This document shows, one piece after another, positions 52,201 through 64,000 of a stretch of 64,000 nt of DNA (positions within the stretch are counted from its first letter, which is position 1; each line of letters begins with the position of its first letter). Location: contig OZ038467.1 of assembly GCA_964036295.1 (NCBI GenBank), positions 21,642,170-21,706,169 of the forward strand. Reading direction: 5' to 3'. Made by a program: the position numbers and the translations under genes. The notes under the pieces were generated by a model. It saw only the letters and a list, made by a program, of their open reading frames with translations, did not search any database and was not told the DNA's origin. This DNA comes from Plumapathes pennacea. Taxonomy: Eukaryota; Cnidaria; Anthozoa; Antipatharia; Myriopathidae.

Positions 52201-52493
52201 CTCAACCAGGCAATGTAAATCAATCAGTCGTGTTTGGAACGCAGCCAGTGGTTGAACTTAGGGATGTTGGGACTCGCCGCCGGGCAACTCCTCTCAAGTA
52301 CAAGCCGTGGGTCTTCGTAAGCCTGGGTACTAATCCCAAGCCAGGCGAGGCTTTTCTCAATGGAACGCGTAATGTTTCAGTTGTTAAAGAAAGAGCGGAG
52401 TTCACCGATCTGCTCATCACTCGTTATGGAAGCGGGTTTGTATTGTTGCTTCAGTCCACGTACGGCCAGAGCGTTACGACGGCACCATTCGAG
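46252..52493 (+). CDS. Filamin/Ig-like repeats of the fibrocystin-L type (five exons)
   Basis: Exons 46252-46478, 46891-47116, 47187-47578, 51331-51534 and 51856-52493. They encode three to four repeats of about 150 residues with the pattern VPFxxQPxVEVRDA ... GxAxFxNLSI ... GxxYxLxF ... SxxFDV, seen as SFSVQPSLVMLDAG, TVPFEQQPRVEVRDA, TVPREFQPVLEIRDI and VVFGTQPVVELRDV. The same repeats follow the PbH1 region in vertebrate PKHD1L1. Many N-glycosylation sequons. Defect: the Trp expected in TNTGWKGRQW is TGA at 47521-47523; the sister repeat keeps GWRGGKW. The last exon ends in phase 0 and splices to the first cadherin exon. Confidence 0.82.
46493..46552. repeat. (AATC)n microsatellite
   Basis: About 55 bp of aatc/agtc/aata repeats just inside the intron after 46478. 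Confidence 0.85.
47869..48425 (-). pseudogene. Rhodopsin-class GPCR fragment, broken
   Basis: Minus strand. From ATG at 48425 it encodes TM1 (VLGNSLVIVVIL) and TM2 (INYLLLNLAAADL), then a five-base duplication (gatct repeated in GATCTGATCTGATGG) creates a stop. In the next frame it continues with ECL1, a conserved Cys, TM3 ending AFERYHAIMKP (an ERY form of DRY), TM4 with a conserved Trp, and ends at a stop in TM5. So the gene has a frameshift and lacks TM6-TM7. No introns, as is common for cnidarian GPCRs. It is nested antisense inside an intron. Subtype not assignable. Confidence 0.8.
48530..49669. mobile_element. Possible DNA transposon bounded by inverted 18-mers
   Basis: GGTCAGAAATAGCGGACA at 48530-48547 and its inverted counterpart (tgtccgctatttctggcc) at 49652-49669, 17 of 18 bases matching. 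The 1.1-kb interior has no transposase frame I recognise. It includes two GC-rich ggcgggaaa words (49580 and 49609). No clear target duplication found. May be a non-autonomous element; moderate to low confidence. Confidence 0.4.
50431..50616. repeat. Hairpin (foldback) element
   Basis: Arms 50431-50506 and 50541-50616 are near-perfect reverse complements (agaaatatataacg...gagtagcg and its mirror), with a 34-bp loop. Flanking sequence is AT-rich. Similar words (gcgtgtaatatactctcat) recur at 50662, suggesting part of a larger AT-rich element. Confidence 0.8.
51095..51285 (-). mobile_element. MITE copy 3, reversed and degraded
   Basis: Matches the reverse complement of the 45973 element: gaacttggcttttgatacc, aactctcactac and gagaatctgtattttgagcttcggag. 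Termini are decayed. Confidence 0.6.
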
Positions 52494-52536
52494 GTAAATA
52501 TCAATTCACTATCAGTATTATCGACACTATCGTCAT

Positions 52537-52846
<310 letters not shown>

Positions 52847-53005
52847 CTTACAAGCACCACGATCAATCGTGTTCATTCTTTAGAGATGACAGCCCTGTTT
52901 TGTATTTCAGGGTCTTCAGTTAGCTTGTTATAGTCTACCCATGACCATCAGTCACCCAGCAACGCCCACTAGATTTTAAATGTTACGTTTTGATCTTTTC
53001 CCCAG

Positions 53006-56000
53006 GTGAATTACATCAATGATTACTCGCCGAAATTTCATCTTCCCAGTTGTTACAATGCATCAGTCTCCGAAAGAGTATTGATTGGAACGTTTGACAT
53101 TTTCGTCAATGCTACGGACATGGACGAGGGAACCCAGGGACAAGTGTACTACTCCATTGTCTCGGGCGATGTCGGCAGCGATTTTTCAATCAATAATGTC
53201 TCGGGTGTGGTGACCACTCATGCAAAGTTGGATCGAGAGAAGAAATCTATATATGCCCTCTCTGTTCAAGCAAGTGACGGAGCCTTCCCGGACAAAGTTC
53301 GATATACCGACGTCACCGTAACTTTTAACGTTGGTGATATCAATGACAATTCTCCGGCCTTCGTCGAGGAATCTTTTGTTTCCCAAATAAGGGAGACCGC
53401 TCTCGCTGGTGACGTCATTGTTAGAGCTCAAGCAGTGGACATTGACACCGGAAGTAATGCTGACTTACGCTACTCCATTACAACCGGTAATGCACATGGG
53501 TACTTTGGAATTAGAGAAGACACCGGAGACATCGTCGTGAACAAATCCTTGGACCTGGAGGGACCCACGCCCCCAGTGTTACATTATATTTTAGGTAAGG
53601 TCGCATATTTTAACTGTACCGATCTTCATGCGTGTTGGAATCAAAGAAACATTTTGTACAAAGACAAGCATGCAGTCCCAGTGTAACTTTTACTGCAAGA
53701 AAACAATTAGTAACTGATTCCAACGGAACGGAATGGTGAAAATATAACAAATTCAAAAGTGACCTCCAGAAATGCATGTCCTTGGTTTTGCCATACACGT
53801 ACGCGAACAGGATATAGATTGTATTACGTAAAAGATTAGATCCCAAATTAGCGCTGATGAAGTTTGACTTTAACAAAAACGTTGAGTGCATTTTCGGAGA
53901 GTTCAAGTGTAACTTTATGTAAAGAGCGTTGAAAGTCGTATCCAAAATTTTATGTTATACATGTATGTAAAATTCTAATCGATTTGAATTTGACAGAGTA
54001 TCGTGATAGTTAAACTGATAATTTATGGAAATATTTTGTAGGGCGTGGGCGTTTCTTTGTTTACTCTTCCAAATACTCGTCACTGGCCATCTTGCTCCCA
54101 GTCCTGACCCTCCCCCCGACGAACAGCAAGCCTTCTCCTTCCCCCCACCCCACCCTCACCCTCGCTTCCTCGTTCATTCAGCTTTCTAAGTGAGACCATT
54201 ATGTGCGCCAGCAGGATGTTATAGTAAACGTTATCAGCTAAATGTTTTCTTGGTGATCTTGAGCAAACTACATTTTTCCAGCCTTCTTCTACAGCTTACC
54301 ATATTACCCTAGAAGGACGACAGCGAGGGAGAGAGAAGACGTATTACGCAGTATAATGAAGGTTCTTATATAGCGCGCTTATTGATGAGATGAGATCGGA
54401 CGTCAGCTTAGCAGTAGTCACTGTTTACAAGAAAACATATCCACAGACTGTCGCCAAGTTTTTAAGCATCCCATTCTAAGATTTCCTTGTCATCAACAGG
54501 TGACATTGTCTGGAAGACTCCTGCAAGTGACGTAGACTCCGGTAACAACGGAAAGGTGAGCTTCGAAAACTTATCTGGAAATGAAGAGTGCTTCTTCGCC
54601 TTAAACGCCGACACTGGAGAGATGACGCTGCAGAAGAGGCTTGACCTGGAGAAAGCACAACTGTTGCACTGGAATTTTACGATGGTTGTAAAGGCAACGG
54701 ACAAAGGCAAACCTCCGTTGTCTAGCAACGCCACTCTCCAATTAAAGGCGAGTTTCAGTCTCGTTTTTCAAACTACTATTGTTTGAAAATTCACTCACCT
54801 ATTGGCTTGTTCATTCAGATATGTCTTGTCTCTGAACATTTTAAAGTATATTGAGGTTGAAACATCTGTCATTTCTAAGAAATCATGTGTCCCCTATGGG
54901 CCACTGTATGCTATGTAAGACATTCTCGTAAGAGACCACCTGTCGTAAGTGACCACTTAAAGACAAACGAAGGGTGGTCGCAAACGGGAGGTTTCACTGT
55001 ATCAGTTTTAATTTACTTTGATGTCTTGTATGTCTTTTTCAGGTATTCAATAATTGAAGGGAAAAATGGAAGAAGCTTTCGAATAAATCCAGATACTGGA
55101 GAGGTTTTTGTTCACACGCCTTTGGATCGCGAAAAAGTCCCCGTCTATCATCTGAAGATTCAAGCCTCTGATAGGGCACTGCTTCCAGCTAATCAGCGCA
55201 GCTCTCACATTATTGCAACAGTGATCCTGAAAGATATTTATTAAGCGACAACAAACCAGAATTTGGCAACGCCTCATACTACACCGGTGTCAAGGAAACT
55301 GCGAGCGTGGGTGAAGAAGTTTTAACTGTCCAAGCAGTGGACACGGATCAAGGTAGATATAAGTTATGTGGCTTGACTTATATTTTGGTAAATTTTATAG
55401 GAGTGTAAATGTTATACACGTGTTAACAAGCTCAAAAATAGACTAGGGTGGATTAAGAATGCAATTGAATGTGATATTCGCTGTTACGAGGCAACATAAA
55501 TGAAATCTAAACTGTGCAACAATTTGGCTTGGTCCTTGGTAATCATGTTACGTCACTCACCTCATGGATTGTAACCACTGAACAGTACCTTTTTTTTTCA
55601 AACAGGAACAAATGGGGAAGTGCAATATTTTATAAGTTCAGGCAACAGCCATGGGTTTTTCAGCATGGACGCTAACACTGGAACAATAAAGGTGAAACAG
55701 AGCCTCGATCTGGAGTCTCAGCTACACGTCAACGAATTGTTGTACATTCTTATTGTACAGGCGAGAGACAAAGGTCAACCCAGGTCACTTAGCAACGACG
55801 TCCTCGTTACTATAGAGATAAAAAGCGTCAACGAGTTTACACCCAAGCTGGAGCATCCGGGTCGACTGTACATTAAGATCCCCGAGAGTACTCAAGTAGG
55901 AAGTGCTATAGTGATAGTCGATGCTACTGATGGCGACTTTGGAGCTGACGGCACTCTTACTTATTCTATAATCACCGGAAATGACGTAGGGTCGTCCAGC

Positions 56001-56292
56001 ATTGACCATAGCAGTGGCTTAGTAAGTGTAGCAAGAGTGCTTGACTATGAAACCATAGTTCGTTATGTGCTGGTTGTGCAAGTAACTGACAGTGGAACAG
56101 TCATCAGTCAGCGGCGCTCAACCGTTGATAAGGTGACCGTGCGCCTGACCAATGTAAACGACAGCGGTGGTGTGGACATTCACGTTGAGGGCGTTGCCAA
56201 GCGACTCACTCCACCGGGAGATCCTGCTGAGCACGTGGGCTTAAAGACCAGCAGCACGATCAGCATTTTAGTCTGCTGTATGAAAATGGTGA
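53006..56292 (+). CDS. Cadherin repeats (four exons, with gaps)
   Basis: Exons 53006-53594, 54500-54747, 55043-55352 and 55606-56292 (donor GA|gtaatg at 56293). Cadherin signatures are plain: NATDMDEGTQG, LDREKKSIY, VGDINDNSPAF, then ADTGEMTLQKRLDLE, PDTGEVFVHTPLDRE, ANTGTIKVKQSLDLE and VTDSG. Parts of about five to six repeats are present. Between 53594 and 54500, and between 54747 and 55043, exons completing two repeats are absent; the second gap also breaks phase and has a GC donor (AAG|gcgagt). In exon 3 the DIND(N) motif is split by extra bases with a TAA at 55242. Calcium-dependent adhesion is the family role; many calcium motifs here are intact. Confidence 0.85.
54895..55010. mobile_element. 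DNA transposon remnant
   Basis: Intron stretch with agagaccacctgtcg and its partial inverse gggtggtcgcaaac, ending gaggtttcactgta. This resembles the TA-flanked ends of pogo/Tigger-type MITEs. Truncated on the left. Confidence 0.35.
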
Positions 56293-56351
56293 GTAATGGA
56301 CTAATCATTATATACTCATGTGTTCAGCAAAAGCAATCGCAAATGACTCTC

Positions 56352-56432
56352 GCTTCTGATTGGTTGAAGGTTTTTCTTTACAGCTTTTGTGATTGGTTGA
56401 AGGTGTTACCTTATAGCTTTTGTGATTGGCGT
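56352..56432. repeat. Short tandem repeat, 2.5 copies of about 34 bp
   Basis: The unit ttttgtgattggttgaaggt with variants is repeated from 56352 in the intron after the last cadherin exon. Confidence 0.7.
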
Positions 56433-56705
56433 TGTAACTACTTTGGTTGTAGTTTTAAGAACGTCCTCTAAAAACCGCTTTAATATGTTTAAGAATATGG
56501 ATTCCTTTCATTGCTTTACACGAGGTCCTCATATGCGACTTGGTTTATATTCCGATAGAAATCTAATACTAACTACCCAACGGTTATTAGAAATCAGACC
56601 TCCTTCAAATCCTGGAGTAATTCCATAATATTTACTAGAACAACTATTACACATAGTTAACGAGATGATAAAAACATGTTCTGACCTGAAGCGTTTATTC
56701 CTCAG

Positions 56706-59457
56706 GAACTACTGAGAAACTTCCCCATCACGACCCCCGAGTGTCTTACGATGACTCTTCGGAGTCACGTGGGTTGTTTACTGTTCTGAAAAACACCGGC
56801 CTGATTCAAGTCAATCAAGGAGAACTTCTTGGCGAAGGAACTTTGATTGTACGAGTCCACAATGTCTACAATGTGCGGGTACCTATTAAAGTAGTGGGTT
56901 ATTCTGGTTTGGAAGTCTGGTCCAGTCTTTATCCAGCTGTTCAGCCGACAAACCGTGTCTTAACTATAAAGCGCGTGGGTAGCGCAAATGGAAACTTTCA
57001 GCAAGCCACCCTCGGACTTAACCTCGTTCTGACGGACAACTCAACGTTTGACGTTTCTACAATGCAGATGACGTCATATCACCTCATCCAAAATAACGTC
57101 AAGGTTCAAGCTTCAATCGGGCCCAATCCGTTGAATTTGTTGCGCGTTTCTCGAGGGTGCGATTACGGAACTTTAAGCGTATGTGGTGAGTTTGCAAGAA
57201 AGAAATCCAGCAATCTTGATTTGCTCGTCTCCAAAGAAGTTGTTACCGTGCAGAAAATCCTAAGTGCTCAGCTGAACGGTCTGGTAAACAAAACTCTTGT
57301 TGGTTTGGAGAATGAAGCTGTAGCTCAGATCCACGTTCACTTTCTGATGAGCGACAGTTCTTCTTTGGTGGTACGAAACTTTTCAATCTACTCTGGACTG
57401 GTAAACTTCAAATAGTTGACCATCCGGAAATTGCGTCAGTGGATAACAATACAGGTCGTGTCATACTGCTCAAAGATTACCATGACGTCATTATTGTGAT
57501 AGTAACAGCCAATGACAATTCAGAAGAAACTGTAACCGTGAGGTTTTTCTGTAATACTGAGCCTTCAATAGGAGTTGACATAGGCCAGCGGTTTGGTCCT
57601 GCAATACCATACCTTACTGCGCATCAGAAGGTAGAGATACCTCTGCGAGTGAACGCAGGCGCTGCAAGTCTACTTGCTTTTGATGTCACAATCTCTTATG
57701 ATGCGAACAAAGCACTGTTTTTGGGTGTTGCTGATGGCACGCCATACCACCACGAGGCGGGAATAGTCCACTTGGCCAACGTTTTCAAACCAGATACCCT
57801 ACACATGGGACGAATTTCAACTTTGGTCTTTAAAGCGCAACAGCGCGGTGTCATAGGATTACAAGCTAAGACTAACATGGTTATAGACGACAAGTTTGGA
57901 TTCATAGGCACCATTCCTCCTCCTAGTACCCCAACTTCCTGTCCCCAGAGGCCTTTAGGAGATGTGAATATGGATTGCGTGTTTGACGTCATGGATGCGG
58001 GGTACACGTTGTTGTACAGTCTGGCAAGAGAGCGCAAGTTTCGTGGCAGCGCCGATCAAAAGTTGTTTACAGAAACAACTCCATACATGGTAAGTTGCTC
58101 GCACAACAGTTCTTGGTATGTATCAGAAGCGATCTGACTTGACCAGAAAGAGTTAGCCCAGTTTCTGTTTTGCTTGTTGTCCGCCTCTTTTAAACTTACA
58201 CTGTTACGAGGATAATTGCATTTTTTGGTTTTATTTCATTGATAGTTCAAGCTGTTATCGTGCCCTTATTAGAAACTGAACCTCTTCACTGGCAAACGGG
58301 GATTTGACAAGGAAAACAACAAGAAAAAGAATCAACTTTGACGCCAGCTGTGAAATTGACGCGCTATAATGCACGCAGCATTTTTCAGAATGTACCAATC
58401 AGATTGCGCGTTCTATTTATCTTATCTTATAAGTAGTACTGAATACGCTCTATCGAAGGGTTATATGTTGTTTATCGTGTCTTTTTCTTTTCTACAGAAG
58501 CGGACTATGGACTTCAACGTGAATGGGTTTGTAGATTGTAATGACGCGTTTCTTCTGTCCCGAGCCACTCTCGACATGGTGCGATTTACAGAGCCCTTAC
58601 AAGTAATTCTGCCAGACCACGCGAATCAATCAACCGAGTGTGCTTTCAAGATTCACACAAAGCTGACTCTGAAGAACGGAGACCCAGCGAGCGAGGAGTC
58701 TACCCAAGTGTTTTTTGAAATGGCAAGCAACAACCCACTGTTGTATGAACAACTGAAGAACACAGAGCTGGAAGGGGGAGCGGAAATGGTCCCATGGTAC
58801 GACGGCCAAACTGAGCTCTTTGGCGGAATTTTCGAGGTAAAGCTTGGTTTAGATGGAAGAGTTGCCGTAGCGTCCAAAAACTACCATCTGCAAATTGTTA
58901 ATCTGGGCCTGTCGATGATTCAGGTTACTCAGAATCCTCCTCTCCCCGCGTCTTTTGTCAGCCCGCTGTTTTCTTTTTCGCGGGACCCACAATTCAATCC
59001 GACTTTAGACGTTCCACTCAATGCAAACTCCCGCTTGCTGCCCAAAGAACACTCGCCACAACTCCACATCAACATGACAGAGCCGACATCAAATTGTTTG
59101 GATCCATGGATAACCAAGAATGTCCGATTGACCTTTGAGAATGACTTCAGCGCCGTGAAGGGAAATGAAAAGATCTTCACAGCTTCTTTAGTCGACGATC
59201 TAACAGGACGGATCACACATACAAAGATCGAAAATGTGCGACTGCTGCCTGGAAGCATTCTGGCCTATTTTGATGTCCTAGCTCGCCAGTCACATATTGA
59301 GAATGTTTTAGGTTCCATCTGGTACCTGGTGAGATCAGGTTATACTTTAAACGCTGCTGGGATGAATTTTAAGGCGCGGAAATCGATGCAGGTCGACAAC
59401 GCGGATTACTATGGCCCTGAAGGAACACCAGGACCGGAAGAAAAAGAAGTGACGTCA
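56706..59457 (+). CDS. BIG-like, cohesin-like, dockerin-like and SEA-like ectodomain (two exons)
   Basis: Exons 56706-58089 and 58498 onward, joined in phase 0. First a beta-rich region with an invasin/BIG-like end (VDHPEIASVDNNTGRVIL); a one-base loss near 57378 shifts frame. Then a cohesin-like domain: VDIGQRFGP, VEIPLRVNAG, LLAFDVTISYD, IVHLANVF, ISTLVFKA. Then two dockerin-like calcium loops split by the intron: GDVNMDCVFDVMDAGYTLLY and MDFNVNGFVDCNDAFLLSR, both with the DxNxDxxxD...D spacing (the second has N at one ligand). After about 200 residues comes a SEA-like region (VRLTFENDFSAVKGNEKIF, then GSILAYFDVL). This cohesin-next-to-dockerin layout is known from bacterial cellulosomes; here both are in one membrane protein. 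Confidence 0.78.
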
Positions 59458-61082
59458 TTTCCTTTGGCAGCTGTGGTGTCTGTATGTGTCGTCGCTGCAA
59501 TCATCGCTTTTGCGGTAGTACTGTACTTTACTTGCAGAAAACGCGTCTTCCGCACTAAAAGAGGCTTCCGAGTTGAGAGATTTAGCCGAGTGGCGCTCCA
59601 GACACGAAAGTCGAGTGAGCAGCGGGTTGGCGTGGAACTCACCTCCATCGGTCACACCAACTACCCTGCCGAGTTCCAGGATAACGAGCTCTTGGTTACT
59701 CCACGACTTCCTCGTGCTGCGGGTCGGAGATCTGTATCCCCATTAATTGATCGAAAGATGAAGAGAGTGGAATCCGCTGCGTCTCAGGTTTCCATAGAAG
59801 CGTGGACGGAGGGAGGTTTGACTCCCGACTTGAAAGAAAAGAGGATTAAATCCGGTCGCGCTACTCATCCAGTTCCTCACCATTGCCATCGCCAGCCATT
59901 GGCAAGAGGCTCTTGAAATCACTCTCTGGTGGCCATGTGAGTCCATTAGCGCTTCCCGCCGAAACTACATTTACTGAAGGGTCCCCCTTGAGTCGCAGTC
60001 CTGCGCTTCAGAGGAATCCCGTGATATGCAGACAGATTCTGCACCTCGAATTGCCAGTGGAAGGTCGCTGACTCCACAGACTAGCGGCTCAAGGTTAATC
60101 AATGAAGCACCTCAGTTGGGAATGTTTGAGAGAGCAGTTTTGCATAAGCGGCCGCTGAAGGATGGATCCAAACTATCGAGTAAGTGTCACAGCACTGGCT
60201 ACAGCACTCCCAGGCTGGCCACTCCCTTGCAACATCCGGGAACTGCCGGTAACAATGGAGAAAACAGCGATCTTGCTATTGAAGGTAAATAATTTTTTAT
60301 GTGACTTATGCTTAGGTAGCTGTAGTCAGGCCACGAAATCATGCTAGAGTTTCATTTTCTAAACCTATGTTAAAAGTAGTGTTCAGTTGATATAGTGATA
60401 TAGGTTATTGCTGATTTTTCGCACATTTTTGTCTTGTGTCACAGACGAGACCTACAGCGTATGGCTGGCAGTCAACTTGGTTAACACAAACGACACCACG
60501 CCCTTCAGCAAACTCGGATTCTTGGAATTCGCGAATGATGCGACGCTTGCAGACGTGAGAAAGAAACTCAAGGCCAAGTTCATAAAGCAGTTTCATGGTA
60601 AACAGTTCTTCTTCCAAGACGACAAGTTGACCAACATTGAGCCAATCAAGGAGGAGAAGACTGTTGCTAAGAGCACTTACAACTTGTCAATCATCATCAA
60701 ACTGGCCAATCAAGGTTCGTGTTGTTTTATCAAACTCCGTTAACCCGTCAGAAAATCCAAGTAAAACTTTGAATCTGTACAGTAATACTAAACGGAACGA
60801 GACTTTATTCCACTTAATTGATCTACGCGATATTTGAGGTAACATAAAAGTAACACTGATGGACTAAAGAAACTATGTTCGGTCTTATTCATTCACTTTT
60901 CCTGTTGGTGTTGTTGTTGCTTTTGTTTTTCAGAGGAAGCAGCCCGTTTTTTCTGCCCTTGTGGGAAAGTGGCATACTTCCGGTGCACTGCTTGCTACAG
61001 CCAAGTCTACTGCGGCCAAGACTGTCAGATAAGTGACTGGGGAGACCACAAAACCACGTGCCAGGAAGTGTCCATTGTGTGA
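59458..61082 (+). CDS. Transmembrane helix and cytoplasmic tail with MYND finger
   Basis: Continuation of exon 58498-60284, then exons 60445-60714 and 60934-61082. A single helix (LAAVVSVCVVAAIIAFAVVLYF) is followed by basic CRKRVFRTKRG, so the tail is cytoplasmic. A long Ser/Pro/Arg-rich stretch has two single-base frame changes (near 59855 and 60020). Exon 60445 encodes a compact alpha/beta region (LGFLEFANDATLADVRKKL, then GKQFFFQDDKL) that looks ubiquitin- or PB1-like; uncertain. The last exon is a MYND zinc finger: CPC, then CTAC, YCGQDC and HKTTC, with the first pair spaced CxC instead of CxxC. Stop TGA at 61080-61082. MYND fingers bind proline-rich peptides; here it would recruit signalling partners to an adhesion receptor. 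Confidence 0.8.
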
Positions 61083-63436
61083 CGATGAAGCCAAGCCAAA
61101 CCATTACTGTTTTAATCGAAGATGCGCAATGAAAAGAAGGTCCCTTTGAAATACTGTGATTTATTTTTCCGTCAAAAATCTTGAGATCAAATTCTTTCCT
61201 CATAGGAAGCAAGATTGGATGCGTACACGAAATGATCAGTGATCGCCAGAAGCGAACAAGTCTGGTAAGAGAACAAATTCTAAAATTATTTTCTCGCAAG
61301 TTGAGTCAAAATTGTTCTAATTTCAATAATCTCTTTTTACGCTAATCATCAAATAGTAACCCACCTATAACTTTAGGCTTGAAGTAGAGTAAAGCTTTGC
61401 AATGGAAAACAGAACATGCGGATGTCTGGAAAGGGTGATGCCTTCGTTCAAATGCGTGTCTTCGTGAACACTTGTAAACATTATATAGATAATGTGTACC
61501 ATTAGACAGTACAGCGAAGTAGGACTGTGTGTGTAGTATTTTAGTTTTGTATTGCTAGTATTCGAAGCCAAGCTACAGTTGTCGGTACAAGAACTCCAAA
61601 CAGAAGACCATTTTCAGTTTAAACCTTTGTTTTACGGCATAGGTGAAGAGGCTTTGTTCTGCTTTACTTTGAACAGTCTGAGTACGTGAACATTTAAAAA
61701 GCGCGGGAAGAAGTGAACCACGCGCACACTTCTCGTTCACAGGAGTGCGCGCGCATTGATTTCCCACACTCGACAAATGTACAGGCGAGATGTAAGTGTA
61801 ATGCCGTCCTTCGTGACTAAAGAAAGTAGATATTCTAAAAATAGTCGTCCAGTCCCCTCCCCTGGCCTTACTCAAGATCCCATAACGCCGAACGCGGGCA
61901 CGTTCAAAATAACGGGGTCTTCGGGACAAATTTTGTTGCTCCCCGGCCGTTGTTGTGTGCTTTACAGGCGTCGAGGTAAGTGTAAAGGAAATTAAACAAT
62001 TCCGAACTTTTAGTTTCAAGTTAACAAATCAATTCTCTCTGTTGTTTAGATGGGAAACCTAGTACATGTACTTCGTTCGCTTTTGCTGTAAATGGTCTCC
62101 AAAGTGGCGTTGGTGAGTTATGCAGGTAAGTGGTGACTTAGGTTAGGGTCAGGGTTAATATTTAATACATCATCTGTTTTGAACCCGCTGTTGCATATTT
62201 GAACCCGAAATTGCATATGGAAACCGTCGTCAGATTCCCAGGAACGTTTCCTGAAAGTTTCGTGCGATTCTGGGATTAGCCCATAAAATGAGTATTTACC
62301 GAATAAAATGCAAAGGCATATGCCCATGCTTTTTTTCAACTGTTAGTGTCACACAGACAATATAGACTTACAATGCGTTCTATTGGCAAGACAATATTGA
62401 ATAACCTTCTTTTCCTTTATAGACATGTGAGAGTTTGAACAATGGCAGCTTTACGGGATTGAGTCCATCGAATGAAGTACCAGATAAATGGGCCTGAGAG
62501 GATTGTAAATGGATCGGAACCTCAACAAACTTCAGCAGTGCCTTTGGAAATACAAGTCGCGGAACCATGTATTTGGCATGTATGTATGAACGACTATGTT
62601 TGTATATACTTATTGTCAGTACGTGTATGTATGCCGTATGACACGGTATATGGGATGCCAGTACCATGTATGCATGTATGCACTATGTATGTATGTATGT
62701 ATGTATGTATGTATGTATGTATGTATGTATGTTATTGCTATAATATACATATATATGTATGTTTGTATGTATGTATGTTTTACGTTATATTATTTATTGC
62801 TGGTGTTTGTTTTAGCGCATATCCTGTGTGTCTTGTGGGAGCTGTGGTTTTGTGTGCTCAAAGTTTTGCACTTTCCGATATTGTTTTTAATTTTGTCGTG
62901 AACACAATCTCATAACCAGTAGGTTTACCTTTTACCAGTGTAAATTGGAATAAAGCTTGCTGTACAAATAAAGCTGCAGAGAGATGGCACTACAACAACA
63001 AAAAGCTCCTACAACGCAAATTTACCGGCTCGTGACCAGAGCGAATGTTTGTCAAAGCTGTGCTATCACTACAGACATTTGGGACATTCGGACTGGAGAG
63101 AGAAGCATAGAAACAACATATTGATGGCCTCACAGCGGTAATTTGACAGGCAGTCGTTCAACCAGCCACGTTATGATTAGAATGATGTTGAAGTTCTGAA
63201 ACCACACAATCTGCTTCACTTCGTTAATTATTAAATGACTGAACTCAGGAGACTAGAGAAAGAAACATGGATGCCGCGTGAACTACATCTCGCCATTATG
63301 GGCTAGCATGGGAACAGAGCGAAGCAAGAACATGTTTCAAGGTACAATGTTTTAATTACTTAACGCTGTTCAGTGCGGAAACGGCTTTCGCGTTGTAGGT
63401 TAAAATCCCGAAGCTATTTGTTTTGGCACAAGCCAT
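61083..63436. other. No supported gene; 3' flank
   Basis: Probable 3' untranslated region and intergenic sequence. No nearby AATAAA follows the stop; the first good ones are at 62949 and 62967, nearly 1.9 kb downstream. A GC-richer stretch around 61690-61980 could be a promoter but no gene can be attached. At 62145 a short ggttagggtcagggtt resembles degenerate telomere repeat, too short to interpret. Confidence 0.45.
62673..62731. repeat. (TATG)n microsatellite
   Basis: Twelve or so tandem tatg units, with further tatg-rich sequence to 62780. Confidence 0.93.
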
Positions 63437-63444
63437 CTGCCTTC

Positions 63445-63864
63445 CCGGGGGGGGGGGGGGGGGGGGGGTACTCAAAGGATTTTTGTATGGGGAGGTTCCG
63501 CCCGGACTGTCAACCCCTTACCCTTTAAAATACCATCCTGGGGGCAAAATCGGGACCCTTTTATATACCTTTGATGCGTCCGGCAGACGATTCTACGGCG
63601 AGGTGCTTCTCTCTTTTAACAAGGCGGAGTTTCCGGTCTTCCGCCGTTTTTTTTTCCCGGTTTTTCCTGGCGTTTTTCGTACCCCTTTAAAATACCAAAA
63701 CTATTTCCTCACTCCACCCTTTTTATTGACCCTTTAAAATACCTAAAAAACATCATTTTCCTTTTTCATACCCTTTTTTATACCTCGATCGTAAAAATAC
63801 ACCCCTTTCAGGCGGAGCCTCCCCGTATAGCCAATCATAGGGAGTACCCCCCCCCCCCCCCGGG
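63445..63864. mobile_element. 420-bp inverted-repeat element with poly-G/poly-C ends
   Basis: Starts CCG followed by a run of 22 G and GTACTC, ends GAGTAC followed by 15 C and GGG. Inverted termini extend inward: tatggggaggttccgcc against ggcggagcctccccgtat. Flanked on both sides by CTGCCTTC (63437-63444 and 63865-63872), an 8-bp target duplication. Interior repeats the phrase ccctttaaaatacc several times. No transposase. An 8-bp duplication fits hAT- or P-type transposons; family not identified. Confidence 0.85.
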
Positions 63865-64000
63865 CTGCCTTCACAAGCTTGCATCAATTAATGATCGCTT
63901 TGTAGTTTGTTCTGTCAAACGAAACTCTACAGCTCGAGAAAACGTGAAAATGCACCATTAAACAAGTTGCGCTTCACATCGTTAAGACTTTTCGTAAATG

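Overview
This is eukaryotic, animal-type genomic DNA: long GT-AG introns, CCHC-type LTR retrotransposon, Helitron-like pieces, MITEs and a very long satellite. The gene content (fibrocystin-L, cadherin, cohesin and dockerin modules, MYND finger) and one degraded element family that I recall from corals and sea anemones point to a cnidarian, most likely a coral. That assignment is inference; nothing here names the species.

Layout. (1) 1-26460: a tandem array of about 132 head-to-tail monomers of 200 bp that runs off the left edge. It is organised into changing higher-order units (8-, 9-, 10-, 16- and 4-mers), with the most divergent monomers at its right edge. (2) 26597-28457: three plus-strand exons from the first PbH1 (parallel beta-helix) block of a fibrocystin-L (PKHD1L1)-like gene. 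(3) 28913-41506: a block of nested mobile DNA. It holds a foldback-like element with about 1-kb inverted arms, a 6.2-kb Gag-protease LTR retrotransposon inserted into one arm (32153-38347, LTRs nearly identical, TTTT target duplication), and an inverted pair of Helitron-like fragments (about 38574-41506). (4) 41622-61082: the same kind of gene resumes on the plus strand with the second PbH1 block, the fibrocystin-L C-terminal region, filamin/Ig-like repeats, cadherin repeats, a cohesin-like domain, a two-part dockerin-like motif, a SEA-like domain, a transmembrane helix and a cytoplasmic tail ending in a MYND zinc finger. Introns carry MITEs, a broken GPCR gene on the minus strand, a hairpin element and microsatellites. 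(5) 61083-64000: no supported gene; a TATG microsatellite and a 420-bp inverted-repeat element with G/C homopolymer ends and an 8-bp target duplication.

The most interesting object is the gene of parts 2 and 4. Read across its splice sites it would be one giant type-I membrane protein that joins a fibrocystin-L ectodomain to a cadherin-cohesin-dockerin receptor resembling the coherins that I recall from the choanoflagellate/sponge cadherin literature. This copy looks damaged: two TGG-to-TGA type stops, at least six frameshifts, and missing G8 and cadherin exons. It is either a decaying paralogue or allele, or partly an assembly with uncorrected indels. Transcript data would decide.
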